A DNA stretch of 64,000 nt from Salinimonas profundi (GTDB taxonomy: Bacteria; Pseudomonadota; Gammaproteobacteria; Enterobacterales; Alteromonadaceae): contig NZ_JABBXD010000002.1 in NCBI RefSeq assembly GCF_014750655.1, forward strand, positions 483,636 through 547,635. The letters are read 5' to 3'. The notes below the pieces were generated by a model. It was not told the origin of the DNA and ran no database searches. It worked only from the letters and a program-made list of their open reading frames with translations. Shown in pieces: positions 9,364 to 17,818 of the stretch. Positions within the stretch are counted from its first letter, which is position 1. Each line of letters opens with the position of its first letter. The position numbers were made by a program, and so were the translations under genes.

Positions 9364-9381
9364 TGTGCGAAATCTCTTACA
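9364..9381 (-). promoter_or_regulatory. GacA/UvrY-type upstream activating site for csrB
   Basis: The minus strand reads TGTAAGAGATTTCGCACA, 15 of 18 positions identical to the palindrome TGTAAGAGATCTCTTACA typical of GacA/UvrY sites. It lies about 170 bp upstream of the predicted csrB start, the usual distance. Another half-site TGTAAG occurs at 9354-9359. The csrB promoter itself has no good -35 box, as expected for an activator-dependent promoter. Confidence 0.75.
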
Positions 9382-9427
9382 AACTTAAGGGCGATATCCG
9401 ACATGGGATAAATGTTATTAATCGCAA

Positions 9428-10078
9428 CTAACTATCAGCTTGTCGGTTTTTAAACAAAATAGTGCCTGATATAGAAGCAATCTCCAAAGATTTAACCGGC
9501 TTAAAGTCACACGACAGAAAAAATGCTTCATAAGCAGGGATTGTGGCAAACACGCCTACTCCTTCACTGTCTGGGTGATTTTCCACAATACTATCGACAG
9601 CGCCTGTCAGGATGTGACCAAGCCCTGCATGCTGACAATCAGGATGGACACCAATCAACACAATCATATGAAAATGGTTGGCCGGCATTGCTGCCAACAC
9701 CTTTTCCTCTTTCTCAATAAGTTGCCTGGTGCTGAACAAGCCAGCTGTAAGCATCATTTTGACGCGCCAATGCCACATTTTGCCAGGCGTAAATCCAGCG
9801 CCTGGTTCAGCCACGCATGTCACCGCCAGCATTCTGTTATCGTCGAACAACCCTATCAGCGTTTGTCCGCTATCCCAGAAAGCATGAAGCTCTTCGCGTA
9901 TCGCGCTGCGAAGACGGCTGTCATAGCCCTCAGTCTCAGAATGAAAAATCTGACTTAAAACGGGATCATCGAAATAGGCATTGTAGAGGATAGATGCAGC
10001 AACGTTTAAATCATCGATATCAAGATGAATGGCTTTCAGTGCAGAGAGATCGAGTGCAGATGTAGGGAATTGACGCAT
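9428..10078 (-). CDS. GNAT family N-acetyltransferase
   Basis: A 216-residue acetyltransferase-like protein; substrate unknown. The acetyl-CoA binding motif A is VHPDCQHAGLGHILTGAV, followed by VFATIPAYEAFFLSCDFKPV, the usual strand-helix end of the fold. The ATG at 10078 (MRQFPTSALDLSAL) is preferred because a longer reading from 10240 adds a segment unlike the family that runs into the DUF3192 gene. It interrupts the enteric csrB-syd adjacency. Confidence 0.78.
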   Translation of the reverse strand: MRQFPTSALDLSALKAIHLDIDDLNVAASILYNAYFDDPVLSQIFHSETEGYDSRLRSAIREELHAFWDSGQTLIGLFDDNRMLAVTCVAEPGAGFTPGKMWHWRVKMMLTAGLFSTRQLIEKEEKVLAAMPANHFHMIVLIGVHPDCQHAGLGHILTGAVDSIVENHPDSEGVGVFATIPAYEAFFLSCDFKPVKSLEIASISGTILFKNRQADS

Positions 10079-10144
10079 AGGTACTTTCTGTGTAATTGGG
10101 ATGCCATAGTTACACATTGTACAATATCTAAACAGATAACAAGT

Positions 10145-10169
10145 AAAAAACGCCGGTCGTCTGACCGGC
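10145..10169 (-). terminator. Intrinsic terminator after the DUF3192 lipoprotein gene
   Basis: On the minus strand GCCGGTC, loop AGAC and GACCGGC are followed by G and six T (plus coordinates 10145-10150). It lies 25 bases after the stop codon of the lipoprotein gene. Confidence 0.85.
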
Positions 10170-10193
10170 ATCACATTGATAACGTATACACAA

Positions 10194-10553
10194 TTAAAGG
10201 TGGGGAGATGCTTTGCTGCCCCATCCGATGAGCTCGCCATTTTTAAATACTAAAGGCGTGCACTCACCTTTAGTTGTTATCCCATCGTCCATAGTTCGCT
10301 GGGTGCGATAGTAAAGAATACGATAGGTGCCATCTTCACGCTGGTCGAGTTCACTGAAATCAGCAACGCCCATCTTTCCGACTACGCGCTCATAAGATGT
10401 ACCAAGGTTAAGGTTTGATATATGCTTGCGGTTGTTATATTCACGATCTTCCCAGTCAGATGAGTAACCGTGATCGTCACCATCCACTGAAATAACACAA
10501 CCAGACAACAATACAGGCGCGCTAAGTGCAAAAAGCAAAGCTAAGTGTTTCAT
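10194..10553 (-). CDS. DUF3192 lipoprotein
   Basis: A 119-residue predicted lipoprotein: the signal sequence MKHLALLFALSAPVLLSGC ends in a lipobox with the acylated cysteine at position 19. The mature part contains YNNRKHISNLNLG, FSELDQREDGTYRILYYRTQ and TTKGECTPLVFKNGELIGWG, the DUF3192 pattern, resembling small BamE/SmpA-like folds. Function unknown. A paralogue with a membrane anchor in place of the lipobox lies at 15570-15944. Confidence 0.82.
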   Translation of the reverse strand: MKHLALLFALSAPVLLSGCVISVDGDDHGYSSDWEDREYNNRKHISNLNLGTSYERVVGKMGVADFSELDQREDGTYRILYYRTQRTMDDGITTKGECTPLVFKNGELIGWGSKASPHL

Positions 10554-10774
10554 ATTATCCCTTTTTTGAATTTTTATGTGCTTAAATATTTCGATATATC
10601 AATATTATCAATTTGCTTGCCAAAATTAACCTATTGATTTTTATAGATAATATTTATAACCCGCCTTTTGACATTCTTAACTTTTAACCGTTTCCACTAC
10701 AATTTAGTCAATATTACGAATTTTCATCATTCGATTGAGCACGTAAAATGCTGCTTTTACTGTGGAGAATGAAA

Positions 10775-11050
10775 ATGTCTGAATCGTCTGAAATACCGTT
10801 AACGGTGCTGTGCCAGCAAATCGTAGAAGAAGGGCATACACCTTCAGTAGCAAGGCTCCGGGCGAAGGCGCCTTATAAAGTCAGTGTGACTGATGCAATC
10901 AGTGCAATAAAATCTTTTAATACGACGAAACAGACTTCACGCCCTGCCAGTTTGCCGGCCTCTCAGGCGTCGCTTGAAAAGCGTGTTCAGGAGCTGGAAA
11001 ATGCCGTCGCCTTGCTGGAGAAAAGACTGGACTCACTCATGTCAGATTAA
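10775..11050 (+). CDS. Small KfrA-N-like putative DNA-binding protein with coiled coil
   Basis: A 91-residue protein. Residues 6-45 (LCQQIVEEGHTPSVARLRAK...) resemble the KfrA N-terminal DNA-binding helix pattern in which a TPSVARLR-like element forms the first helices. A proline/serine linker follows, then a heptad-type coiled coil (SLEKRVQELENAVALLEKRL). ATG at 10775 is placed well after GGAGA; ATG at 10769 is also possible. The stop overlaps the stop of convergent syd by four bases. DNA binding is inference. Confidence 0.65.
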   Translation: MSESSEIPLTVLCQQIVEEGHTPSVARLRAKAPYKVSVTDAISAIKSFNTTKQTSRPASLPASQASLEKRVQELENAVALLEKRLDSLMSD

Positions 11051-11598
11051 TCGACGTTTAGTGCAGACAAGAAAGTGCAAAGATCGTCTGCTACTATTTC
11101 TTCGCCTTTTTTGCCCACTCTTTCCAACACAACTTCGCCGGTTTCGTTTTTCACACAAAGGATGAGGTTGTCATCGTCGGTCAGGCCAAAGAAAAGGGTT
11201 TCTGGCTGACGCAGGCGACGTTTCATCAAAATGTGTCCGATGAGGTTTTCCTGTAATCGGGCAAAGTCATCATCACTGATGACCTGAAGTAATTCACATG
11301 GTCCCTGGGGGGCGGACGCTGCTATATTGAACGCAAAATAGCGGGTAAAAAATGTTTTAAACTGATTATCCAGAGTTATCTCAAGTGCATCCTCAAGCTG
11401 GGAAAAGTTGTTACCAGAGTCCTGTCGAACAGGTACCCAGCTTACTTGATCTCCTTCCTTTAAAGACGCAGTGTCTGGTAGCTGGTAACAGGGTGATGGC
11501 CACGCCGGTTCATACGCAGTAGTCAGTGACTGACCGGTTGATGCACTGTTCAGTGTGCTCATCAGGGCATCAAGTGATGCTTCAATGCTGTTGGCCAT
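11047..11598 (-). CDS. syd: SecY-interacting protein Syd
   Basis: Peripheral inner-membrane protein that binds the cytosolic loops of SecY and monitors translocon assembly. The 183-residue product matches family length. The segments PAWPSPCYQL, KEGDQVSWVPV and ILMKRRLRQPETLFFGL are characteristic. It is acidic, as known for Syd. It lies divergent from queF, keeping the E. coli syd/queF adjacency. Confidence 0.93.
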   Translation of the reverse strand: MANSIEASLDALMSTLNSASTGQSLTTAYEPAWPSPCYQLPDTASLKEGDQVSWVPVRQDSGNNFSQLEDALEITLDNQFKTFFTRYFAFNIAASAPQGPCELLQVISDDDFARLQENLIGHILMKRRLRQPETLFFGLTDDDNLILCVKNETGEVVLERVGKKGEEIVADDLCTFLSALNVD

Positions 11599-11688
11599 GG
11601 TTAAAAAGTTCCTCTCTTACTGAATTTTTCGAGCGGCTTGCGGTATTATTCGCACATAAAGATTAAGTTTACGTGGTATATAACAGCG

Positions 11689-12528
11689 ATGACAAACAAA
11701 ACTGAAGCAAGATTGCCAGAAGGCTTGTCACTTGGCCGGGAGGTCACTTACGAAGCGCACTATAACCCTACCCTGTTACAGGGCGTGCCCCGCGCGTTAA
11801 GCAGGGATTTACAGGGCATATCAGCGCAAAATCTGCCTTTTTCCGGTGTGGATACCTGGACAGGCTACGAACTTTCCTGGCTAACATTAAAAGGCAAACC
11901 TCAGGTTGGCATTTTGCAGTGTGAGGTGCCGGTAACCTCTAAGTTTTTAATCGAATCCAAATCCTTCAAGTTGTACCTGAATAGCTTTAATCAAACACAA
12001 TTTGCAAACCGCGGCGATGTCGAGAAAACGCTGGAAAAAGATTTAAGCCAGTGCGCCGGTGAACCAGTCAAGGTCACTATTTTTCTGCCGGCTGAATTTG
12101 ATAATTTTGCGGTGACACCTCTGGCTGGCAAAAACATCGATGAGATCGATATTGACGTTAATTCCTACTCGCCAGATGCGTCGATACTGCAAACTTCAGA
12201 CGAAAGAGTAAGTGAAACACTTACCAGCGATTTGTTAAAATCCAATTGTCTTATTACCAGTCAGCCTGACTGGGCAAGCATTCTGATTAAATACGAGGGT
12301 AATGCGCTGGATCAAGGCCCGCTATTAAAATATCTTATTGGATACCGTCAACATAACGAATTTCATGAACAGTGTGTTGAACGTATTTTTTGTGACCTGA
12401 TCAATTTGCCGGGTATGGAAAAGCTAACGGTACTGGCGCGGTATACCCGCCGGGGCGGGCTGGATATCAATCCATTTCGCTCAAACTTCGAATCGCCTTA
12501 TCCAAACCGTCGCACTGCCAGACAGTAA
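11689..12528 (+). CDS. queF: NADPH-dependent 7-cyano-7-deazaguanine reductase
   Basis: Reduces preQ0 to preQ1 in queuosine biosynthesis. It is the long, two-domain E. coli type: 279 residues from ATG at 11689 (MTNKTEARLPEGLSLGREV). The catalytic cysteine is in LKSNCLITSQPDW (about residue 186), the QueF motif is ESKSFKLYLNSFNQT and the C-terminus carries HNEFHEQCVERIFCDL and RYTRRGGLDINPFRSN. The in-frame ATG at 11638 adds 17 non-family residues and was rejected. No preQ1 riboswitch was recognised upstream. Confidence 0.96.
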   Translation: MTNKTEARLPEGLSLGREVTYEAHYNPTLLQGVPRALSRDLQGISAQNLPFSGVDTWTGYELSWLTLKGKPQVGILQCEVPVTSKFLIESKSFKLYLNSFNQTQFANRGDVEKTLEKDLSQCAGEPVKVTIFLPAEFDNFAVTPLAGKNIDEIDIDVNSYSPDASILQTSDERVSETLTSDLLKSNCLITSQPDWASILIKYEGNALDQGPLLKYLIGYRQHNEFHEQCVERIFCDLINLPGMEKLTVLARYTRRGGLDINPFRSNFESPYPNRRTARQ

Positions 12529-12599
12529 ACAGGAAAAATCAGGGATTTGTGTCACACTTAAATTATGTGTAGCACCGCAACCAGGAATCAGCGGGTACA

Positions 12600-14123
12600 A
12601 TGATTAACAAACAGCTCCAGGTGCTAAAGCAGCAACATGCATTATTGGCGCAATTTATTATTCGACTATCAGTGTTCTACCAGGGATATTCCAGAGCAAT
12701 TGATGAAGAATTACAAACGCTTCGCAGCCATTTAGGTGGGGCTGCTAACTTTGCACTTGCCCAAGTCAGTATTAACAAACTCAACACAATGCTTCAGGAA
12801 GATGGCGGCGTATTGAGGCGCTTTAAAGCTGACACGTTACAGTCAGTTGAAGGTGCCGCTAAAGCGTTACTGGCTTTTACCGGGCAGGACAGCGCCAATC
12901 CTCTGCTCATTAATACCATCAGCCAGGCCCGGAAGCCTGCTGAGTCACTGTATGATGTCACCCAACTTTGCGTTCAGACCATCACTTTATATTCGCAAGC
13001 AACGAACACCTTGTCCGCACCGGTTGGCGTAGCGGTGAAAAATCATCAGCCGAATCAATTGCCATCACCGCAAAAGTTGTTGTTAGCCCTACAAGAAGAG
13101 TTGATTCAGTTACTGGATAGCTATCAAAACCGCCAACCCGATAACCTTGAACTGGGTAAGTTAAAACAAAAAGTGACGCAGGGACTGAGTAATGAAGAAC
13201 TGCTGAATGTTTGTCTTACGCTGCTACGGCTAATTGTAAAAGATTCCATGCAGGAAGCGATCATATCGGGCAAAGTGATTCAAAGCCTGCATCACTCTTT
13301 AGGGAATCTTCATCAGGGTCTGAGCCAAAGTATTGAACAGGCGCACTTGTCGTTTTCTTCCCGAGAAGAGGATAGCCGGACCGTGCGAAAGGCACTGATT
13401 AAGCTGGAGCGAGAGGTTGCCGGTTCTGACTCATTTTCTGCGTTAAAAACGCAGACACAACAGCAGCTTAAGCAGGTTGATAATGCGCTGCAAAAACGTG
13501 AGGAAAAAGATCGTCGTGAACAACATGCCCTTACCGAACAGCTGGAGCAGTTAAAGGCCCAGGTTGCAGAGCTTGAATCCAAAACCCGCTATTATCGCAA
13601 TCGATTAGCCAGACAAGTTGCGACAAGCCAGACCGATCCGTTAACCAAATTACCAAACCGTCAGGCCTATAACGAACATTTGCGCAGATTACTGAATGAC
13701 AAGGGTATCGCTGAGCAATCTCTGTGTCTTGCCGTGGTGGATGTCGATCATTTCAAGTCAATTAATGATAAGTTCGGACACGCTGCGGGCGACAAAACAC
13801 TTCAGGTTATTGGGAGCCATCTGCGTCAGGCTTTAGATAAAAACGACTTTATTGCCCGTTGGAGTGGAGAAGAATTCGTATTAATTTTGCCGGGTCTGAA
13901 CGCTAAGTCGTTGAAACAAAAATTGGAACGACTGAGAACCAGACTGACCGAATTGCCGTTTAAGTTCAAACAAGATCGCTTGACAGTCACTGCCTCTTTT
14001 GGTGGCACCTGTATTCGTCATGGCGAGGATCCCGACGCTGTTTTTGAGCGGGCCGACAGTTTGTTGTATCAGGCGAAGCGCGCCGGCCGGAATTGTGTTG
14101 TCACCGATAAGGACGACGTGTAA
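12600..14123 (+). CDS. Diguanylate cyclase with long helical N-terminus
   Basis: Predicted c-di-GMP synthase of 507 residues. Residues 1-345 are helical and end in a coiled coil (KREEKDRREQHALTEQLEQL). The GGDEF domain begins at TDPLTKLPNRQAYNEHL and has the active-site loop RWSGEEF near residue 422, a permitted S variant of GGEEF. The metal and guanine-binding residues (VDVDHFKSINDKFGHAAGD) are intact. No RxxD inhibitory site is present five residues before the loop. No membrane segment is obvious. It shares one base with ppnN (TAATG), indicating an operon. Confidence 0.9.
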   Translation: MINKQLQVLKQQHALLAQFIIRLSVFYQGYSRAIDEELQTLRSHLGGAANFALAQVSINKLNTMLQEDGGVLRRFKADTLQSVEGAAKALLAFTGQDSANPLLINTISQARKPAESLYDVTQLCVQTITLYSQATNTLSAPVGVAVKNHQPNQLPSPQKLLLALQEELIQLLDSYQNRQPDNLELGKLKQKVTQGLSNEELLNVCLTLLRLIVKDSMQEAIISGKVIQSLHHSLGNLHQGLSQSIEQAHLSFSSREEDSRTVRKALIKLEREVAGSDSFSALKTQTQQQLKQVDNALQKREEKDRREQHALTEQLEQLKAQVAELESKTRYYRNRLARQVATSQTDPLTKLPNRQAYNEHLRRLLNDKGIAEQSLCLAVVDVDHFKSINDKFGHAAGDKTLQVIGSHLRQALDKNDFIARWSGEEFVLILPGLNAKSLKQKLERLRTRLTELPFKFKQDRLTVTASFGGTCIRHGEDPDAVFERADSLLYQAKRAGRNCVVTDKDDV

Positions 14124-15481
14124 TGAAAAAAGTGCAGTTAAACCCTCTTGGCTGGATGAGCCAGCTTTCGCAGCTTGAAGTTTCCCAGCTTCAGGATACC
14201 ACTCACAGTGAACTTTATGACGTGTTCAGAAACTGCTGCCTCGCAGTGCTGAACAGCGGCGTGGATGAAGATGACTATGAAGTACTTTTCGCACCCTACG
14301 ATAATTTTGATGTAAAACTGGTACGTCGGGAAAGAGGCGTAAAAATTGAGCTGATCGATCCTCCGGAAGTTGCATTTGTTGATGGTAAATTAGTGCGCGG
14401 CGTCCATGAGCATCTTTTTGCCGTTATGCGCGATATGCTCTTTATGGGTAACAAGTACGCCCGCGCGCATGATGCTGCAGCCGATACGCTTAGTACCACC
14501 GACATGGTGTTTGATATGCTTCGCCATGCCCAGGCGTTAGAAGGAAATGATGATTTAAGCACCATCGTTTGCTGGGGTGGACACTCCATCAAGGAGCACG
14601 AGTACAAGTACACCAAAGAAGTGGGTTATCAGCTTGGCCTGCGCGAAATGAATATTTGCACCGGGTGCGGTCCCGGCGCAATGAAAGGGCCGATGAAAGG
14701 CGCAGCTATCGGCCATGCAAAACAGCGTTATAAAAACGGACGCTACATTGGTATATCCGAGCCAAGCATTATTGCTGCCGAGCCGCCCAACGCCATCGTT
14801 AATGAACTTATCATCATGCCAGATATAGAAAAGCGTCTGGAAGCGTTTGTGCGGTTTGCCCATGGCATTGTAATCTTTCCGGGCGGCGTCGGTACCGCAG
14901 AAGAGCTCCTTTATCTGCTTGGCATTCTTACCAATGAACGTAATGCACAACAGCCGTTGCCTGTGATTCTTACCGGACCGGCGGGTTCTCAGGCTTACTT
15001 CACTGCAATTGATGACTTTATCGGTGCGACGCTTGGGCCGCAGGCCCAAAGCAAATACCAGATAATCATTGATGATCCTGTGGAAGTTGCGCGGGTTCTG
15101 AGTGAAAGCAAAAGCAAGACTGAACAGTACCGACGGGCTGTTGGTGATTCTTTCAGTTTTAACTGGTCACTCAAAATTGATGAGCCATTCCAGACGCCTT
15201 TTATTCCAACCCATGAAAGCATGTCAGATCTGGCGCTTCACCAGGACCAAAGTGTGGCGGAATTAGCGGTGGTTCTGCGTCAGGCTTTTTCCGGCATTGT
15301 TGCAGGAAATGTGAAAGCCGAAGGCGTACGGCAGATCAAGGAAAAAGGCCCGTTCCAGTTAAATGGTGATGCGGGGTTGATGAAGCGCGTAGACACATTA
15401 CTGCGCTCTTTTGTGGAGCAGCAAAGGATGAAGTTACCGGGCTCAGAATATGTACCGTGTTACACCATCACGCAAATCTGA
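14123..15481 (+). CDS. ppnN: Pyrimidine/purine nucleotide 5'-monophosphate nucleosidase
   Basis: Cleaves nucleoside monophosphates to ribose 5-phosphate and base; E. coli PpnN (YgdH) is activated by (p)ppGpp. The 452-residue length matches. The LOG-family signature is IVIFPGGVGTAEELLYLLGIL, with GCGPGAMKGPMKGA as the nucleotide-binding loop. N- and C-terminal extensions are present as in PpnN. The start overlaps the preceding cyclase stop by one base. Gene order queF-(dgc)-ppnN retains the enteric neighbourhood with one gene inserted. Confidence 0.95.
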   Translation: MKKVQLNPLGWMSQLSQLEVSQLQDTTHSELYDVFRNCCLAVLNSGVDEDDYEVLFAPYDNFDVKLVRRERGVKIELIDPPEVAFVDGKLVRGVHEHLFAVMRDMLFMGNKYARAHDAAADTLSTTDMVFDMLRHAQALEGNDDLSTIVCWGGHSIKEHEYKYTKEVGYQLGLREMNICTGCGPGAMKGPMKGAAIGHAKQRYKNGRYIGISEPSIIAAEPPNAIVNELIIMPDIEKRLEAFVRFAHGIVIFPGGVGTAEELLYLLGILTNERNAQQPLPVILTGPAGSQAYFTAIDDFIGATLGPQAQSKYQIIIDDPVEVARVLSESKSKTEQYRRAVGDSFSFNWSLKIDEPFQTPFIPTHESMSDLALHQDQSVAELAVVLRQAFSGIVAGNVKAEGVRQIKEKGPFQLNGDAGLMKRVDTLLRSFVEQQRMKLPGSEYVPCYTITQI

Positions 15482-15569
15482 CCAGACGCATTCAGTTACG
15501 ATTTACATTTTCTTAAATAGTACTTTTTAAGGTAAACTGTGCGGCGTGCTTACTAACAAGTGAAGAAGG

Positions 15570-15944
15570 ATGAACAGTAAGGTAATTCGACTGATTCTTT
15601 TAGGTGCCGCCGCCTATGTAACGTTCGTGTTTATGGTGATTTTTCTTTATCCCGACAAACCCGAAAACATGGACTGGCAGGATCGCGAAGAATACAACAA
15701 GGTACAGATTACTAAACTTTCTCTTGGTGCAACCCGTGAGGAGGTATTGGCCTTGCTTGGCTCACCCGATATTACCGAAGCCAAAATGGACAGTGAGAAT
15801 TCTATACAGGTGATGTTCTATCGTACGCAGCATGTTCGGGCTGACGGGCTGACGACACAGGATGAATGTACGCCCCTGCTGTTTGAAAATGATCTTCTGG
15901 TCGCCTGGGGTGATGGCGCGTATCAAAGTTATTTGAGAAGCTAA
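15570..15944 (+). CDS. DUF3192 family membrane-anchored protein
   Basis: A 124-residue protein with an N-terminal hydrophobic helix (IRLILLGAAAYVTFVFMVIF, about residues 6-25) and no lipobox. The soluble part has YNKVQITKLSLGATREEVLALLG and TTQDECTPLLFENDLLVAWG, paralleling the lipoprotein at 10194-10553. Likely exposed to the periplasm. It is followed eight bases later by the HDOD gene. Function unknown. Confidence 0.78.
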   Translation: MNSKVIRLILLGAAAYVTFVFMVIFLYPDKPENMDWQDREEYNKVQITKLSLGATREEVLALLGSPDITEAKMDSENSIQVMFYRTQHVRADGLTTQDECTPLLFENDLLVAWGDGAYQSYLRS

Positions 15945-15952
15945 GGACGGAT

Positions 15953-17605
15953 TTGGCTAAAGTCGAATACCATCAACTTATTCAGCAAAGCCAAATTGCC
16001 AGCAAGGCGATTGTCAGGCAGGCTAAAAGTCATGATGGCGTAAACGCCGCTTTAAATATCGCTAAACGGCTTATCCATTTCAGCCGACACCACCCACAGG
16101 CTGCACTGGTTGCCGTCAATTCGCTACGCCAGGAGTCGGGGTTGTCCTCGCCACTGCCTTTGCGCACAGCATTAATCACCACCGTGCTTGGTCAGCGTAG
16201 CAAACTTAATGATCACTACCTGCAACACCTAGTAGCAGCACATTACATGCTTTTTTGTACAGGCAGTTATCATAAAGATACCCAAACACTTCACTTTGAA
16301 AAGACGCTTGTACAGGGGCTGAAAAAGCAATTAGCGAAACGGCACTTAAAAATCTGGCAGGATATCTTTGCCACTTACCCGGTATTAGGTCGTGCTAATT
16401 TTATCAAATACCTGAAAAGCGCAGCACTGCGAGAAACACAGTGGTGGACACTGGTCAGTGCGTTTATCTCTACCCGGTTTACTGATAGTTTTTTCCCCGT
16501 ATTGCGACAGCTTGCGCTTCACTCCCCCTTGCAGCATGAACATATTATGCGAAGCTGGGTGGGGTTTCCGGGTGATATTTGGCCTGGCGCCCAGGTAGCA
16601 ATTAGTCCTGAAAGCCTGATTTTGCTGGCCAAAACCAATCAACAGTGCGGCATGGTGAAACAAAAGCAGGGTGAGCGGAAATTTGTTATCCGTGAACAGG
16701 TTACCCATCCTGCTATCCGATATCTGGGCTTTGATCAGTGGCATGAATTGATGCAGCGCTTTGAAATGGAGACAGAGTCGCTTGTTGCGTATCAACCTGG
16801 TGGGCGTGTTTATCCGCTTAATCATCCCCCTTCATCATTATTGGCTATTATCGATTTACTCCAACGTCCGGACCTTGAGGTGGACGTGTTGAGCCAACGA
16901 ATAGAAAGCGAAGCAGCCTTTGCCAGTGCGCTTAAAGCCGCAGCCAGCAATGACAACCGGCTTCAGTTGCCTGTACATGATGTAAAACAGGCGATTCTGA
17001 CATTCGGGCTGGAGCGGGTTGGCGACATGCTGATTCGGGAGGCGCTGGTTCAGCGTCTGACACAAAATTACTTTCCGCTTAGTCAGATGTGTCAGAATAT
17101 CTTGGATGTCAGCGCAAATTTGTCATCGCTGCTGGCAGCAGAAACCAACATATCGCTGACTCCCCAGGCGGCGGGCTTGATCAGTAGCTTTGTCCTCGCC
17201 CCACTGTTTAGTTTGCCTGCGCTTAAGGTGTTACCCCGCTTTGTTCACAACAACCATAATCTGCATAATGTGAATGACTTAGTCGGACTTAAAACCGCCC
17301 ATCCGTTTTTGGATTTTGCTGCCGAGCTGGCGTCTAACTGGCATCTACCAACTTCGCATCGCGCCCTCATTTTACAACTGGGCCGTTTTCCAACACAAAG
17401 CAAAGCAAGTCAACAACCAGATATTGCTGTCATCATGCTGAGCCTTATCTGGACCAGGCAGTGGCTATTCTGCCCGCACTTACCTGATGAATCCAGTCAG
17501 GAAGCAGAACGTCAATGCTTCCACCTTCTGTCTATTAATTCTGAACAAAAAACAGAATATCAGGAAAAGCTATCCCATTTGCTATACTCAACTGTCACGA
17601 GATAG
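15953..17605 (+). CDS. HDOD domain protein
   Basis: A 550-residue soluble protein with an HDOD domain (an HD-related regulatory fold lacking the catalytic dyad) from about residue 300: PDLEVDVLSQRIESEAAFAS, then PVHDVKQAILTFGLERVGDML. Such proteins act in signalling rather than hydrolysis. The N-terminal 290 residues are helical and unrecognised. The start is TTG, preceded by AAGGACGG, eight bases after the DUF3192 gene. Target unknown. Confidence 0.8.
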   Translation: MAKVEYHQLIQQSQIASKAIVRQAKSHDGVNAALNIAKRLIHFSRHHPQAALVAVNSLRQESGLSSPLPLRTALITTVLGQRSKLNDHYLQHLVAAHYMLFCTGSYHKDTQTLHFEKTLVQGLKKQLAKRHLKIWQDIFATYPVLGRANFIKYLKSAALRETQWWTLVSAFISTRFTDSFFPVLRQLALHSPLQHEHIMRSWVGFPGDIWPGAQVAISPESLILLAKTNQQCGMVKQKQGERKFVIREQVTHPAIRYLGFDQWHELMQRFEMETESLVAYQPGGRVYPLNHPPSSLLAIIDLLQRPDLEVDVLSQRIESEAAFASALKAAASNDNRLQLPVHDVKQAILTFGLERVGDMLIREALVQRLTQNYFPLSQMCQNILDVSANLSSLLAAETNISLTPQAAGLISSFVLAPLFSLPALKVLPRFVHNNHNLHNVNDLVGLKTAHPFLDFAAELASNWHLPTSHRALILQLGRFPTQSKASQQPDIAVIMLSLIWTRQWLFCPHLPDESSQEAERQCFHLLSINSEQKTEYQEKLSHLLYSTVTR

Positions 17606-17818
17606 ACCTGTCAGGATATTGGTTGTTAGATTAGGACAATCATCACTAGTGCCAGAAGCCATGTTGCTATAAAATACGCGCGATTTAGTTCCTTGGCGTA
17701 ACACGTCTGTAGCACGTACTCACATCGCTTAGTGATTCGCCATCATAATGGTTGAATATAGCCATTAGCTGAAACCTTTTTAAAACAGAAACGACAATTT
17801 ACCAGAGGATCCCCCCAC

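Noticed and set aside
10678..10713. TTGACA and TACAAT as a promoter for the small gene at 10775
   Set aside because: The spacing is 24 bases, too long for a normal sigma-70 promoter.
11599..11688. Possible preQ1 riboswitch before queF
   Set aside because: The 90-bp syd-queF gap shows no preQ1-type aptamer hairpin with A-rich tail; the region must hold divergent promoters.
14555..15049. 164-residue open frame antisense to ppnN
   Set aside because: Shadow of a conserved gene; no domain or ribosome binding site seen.
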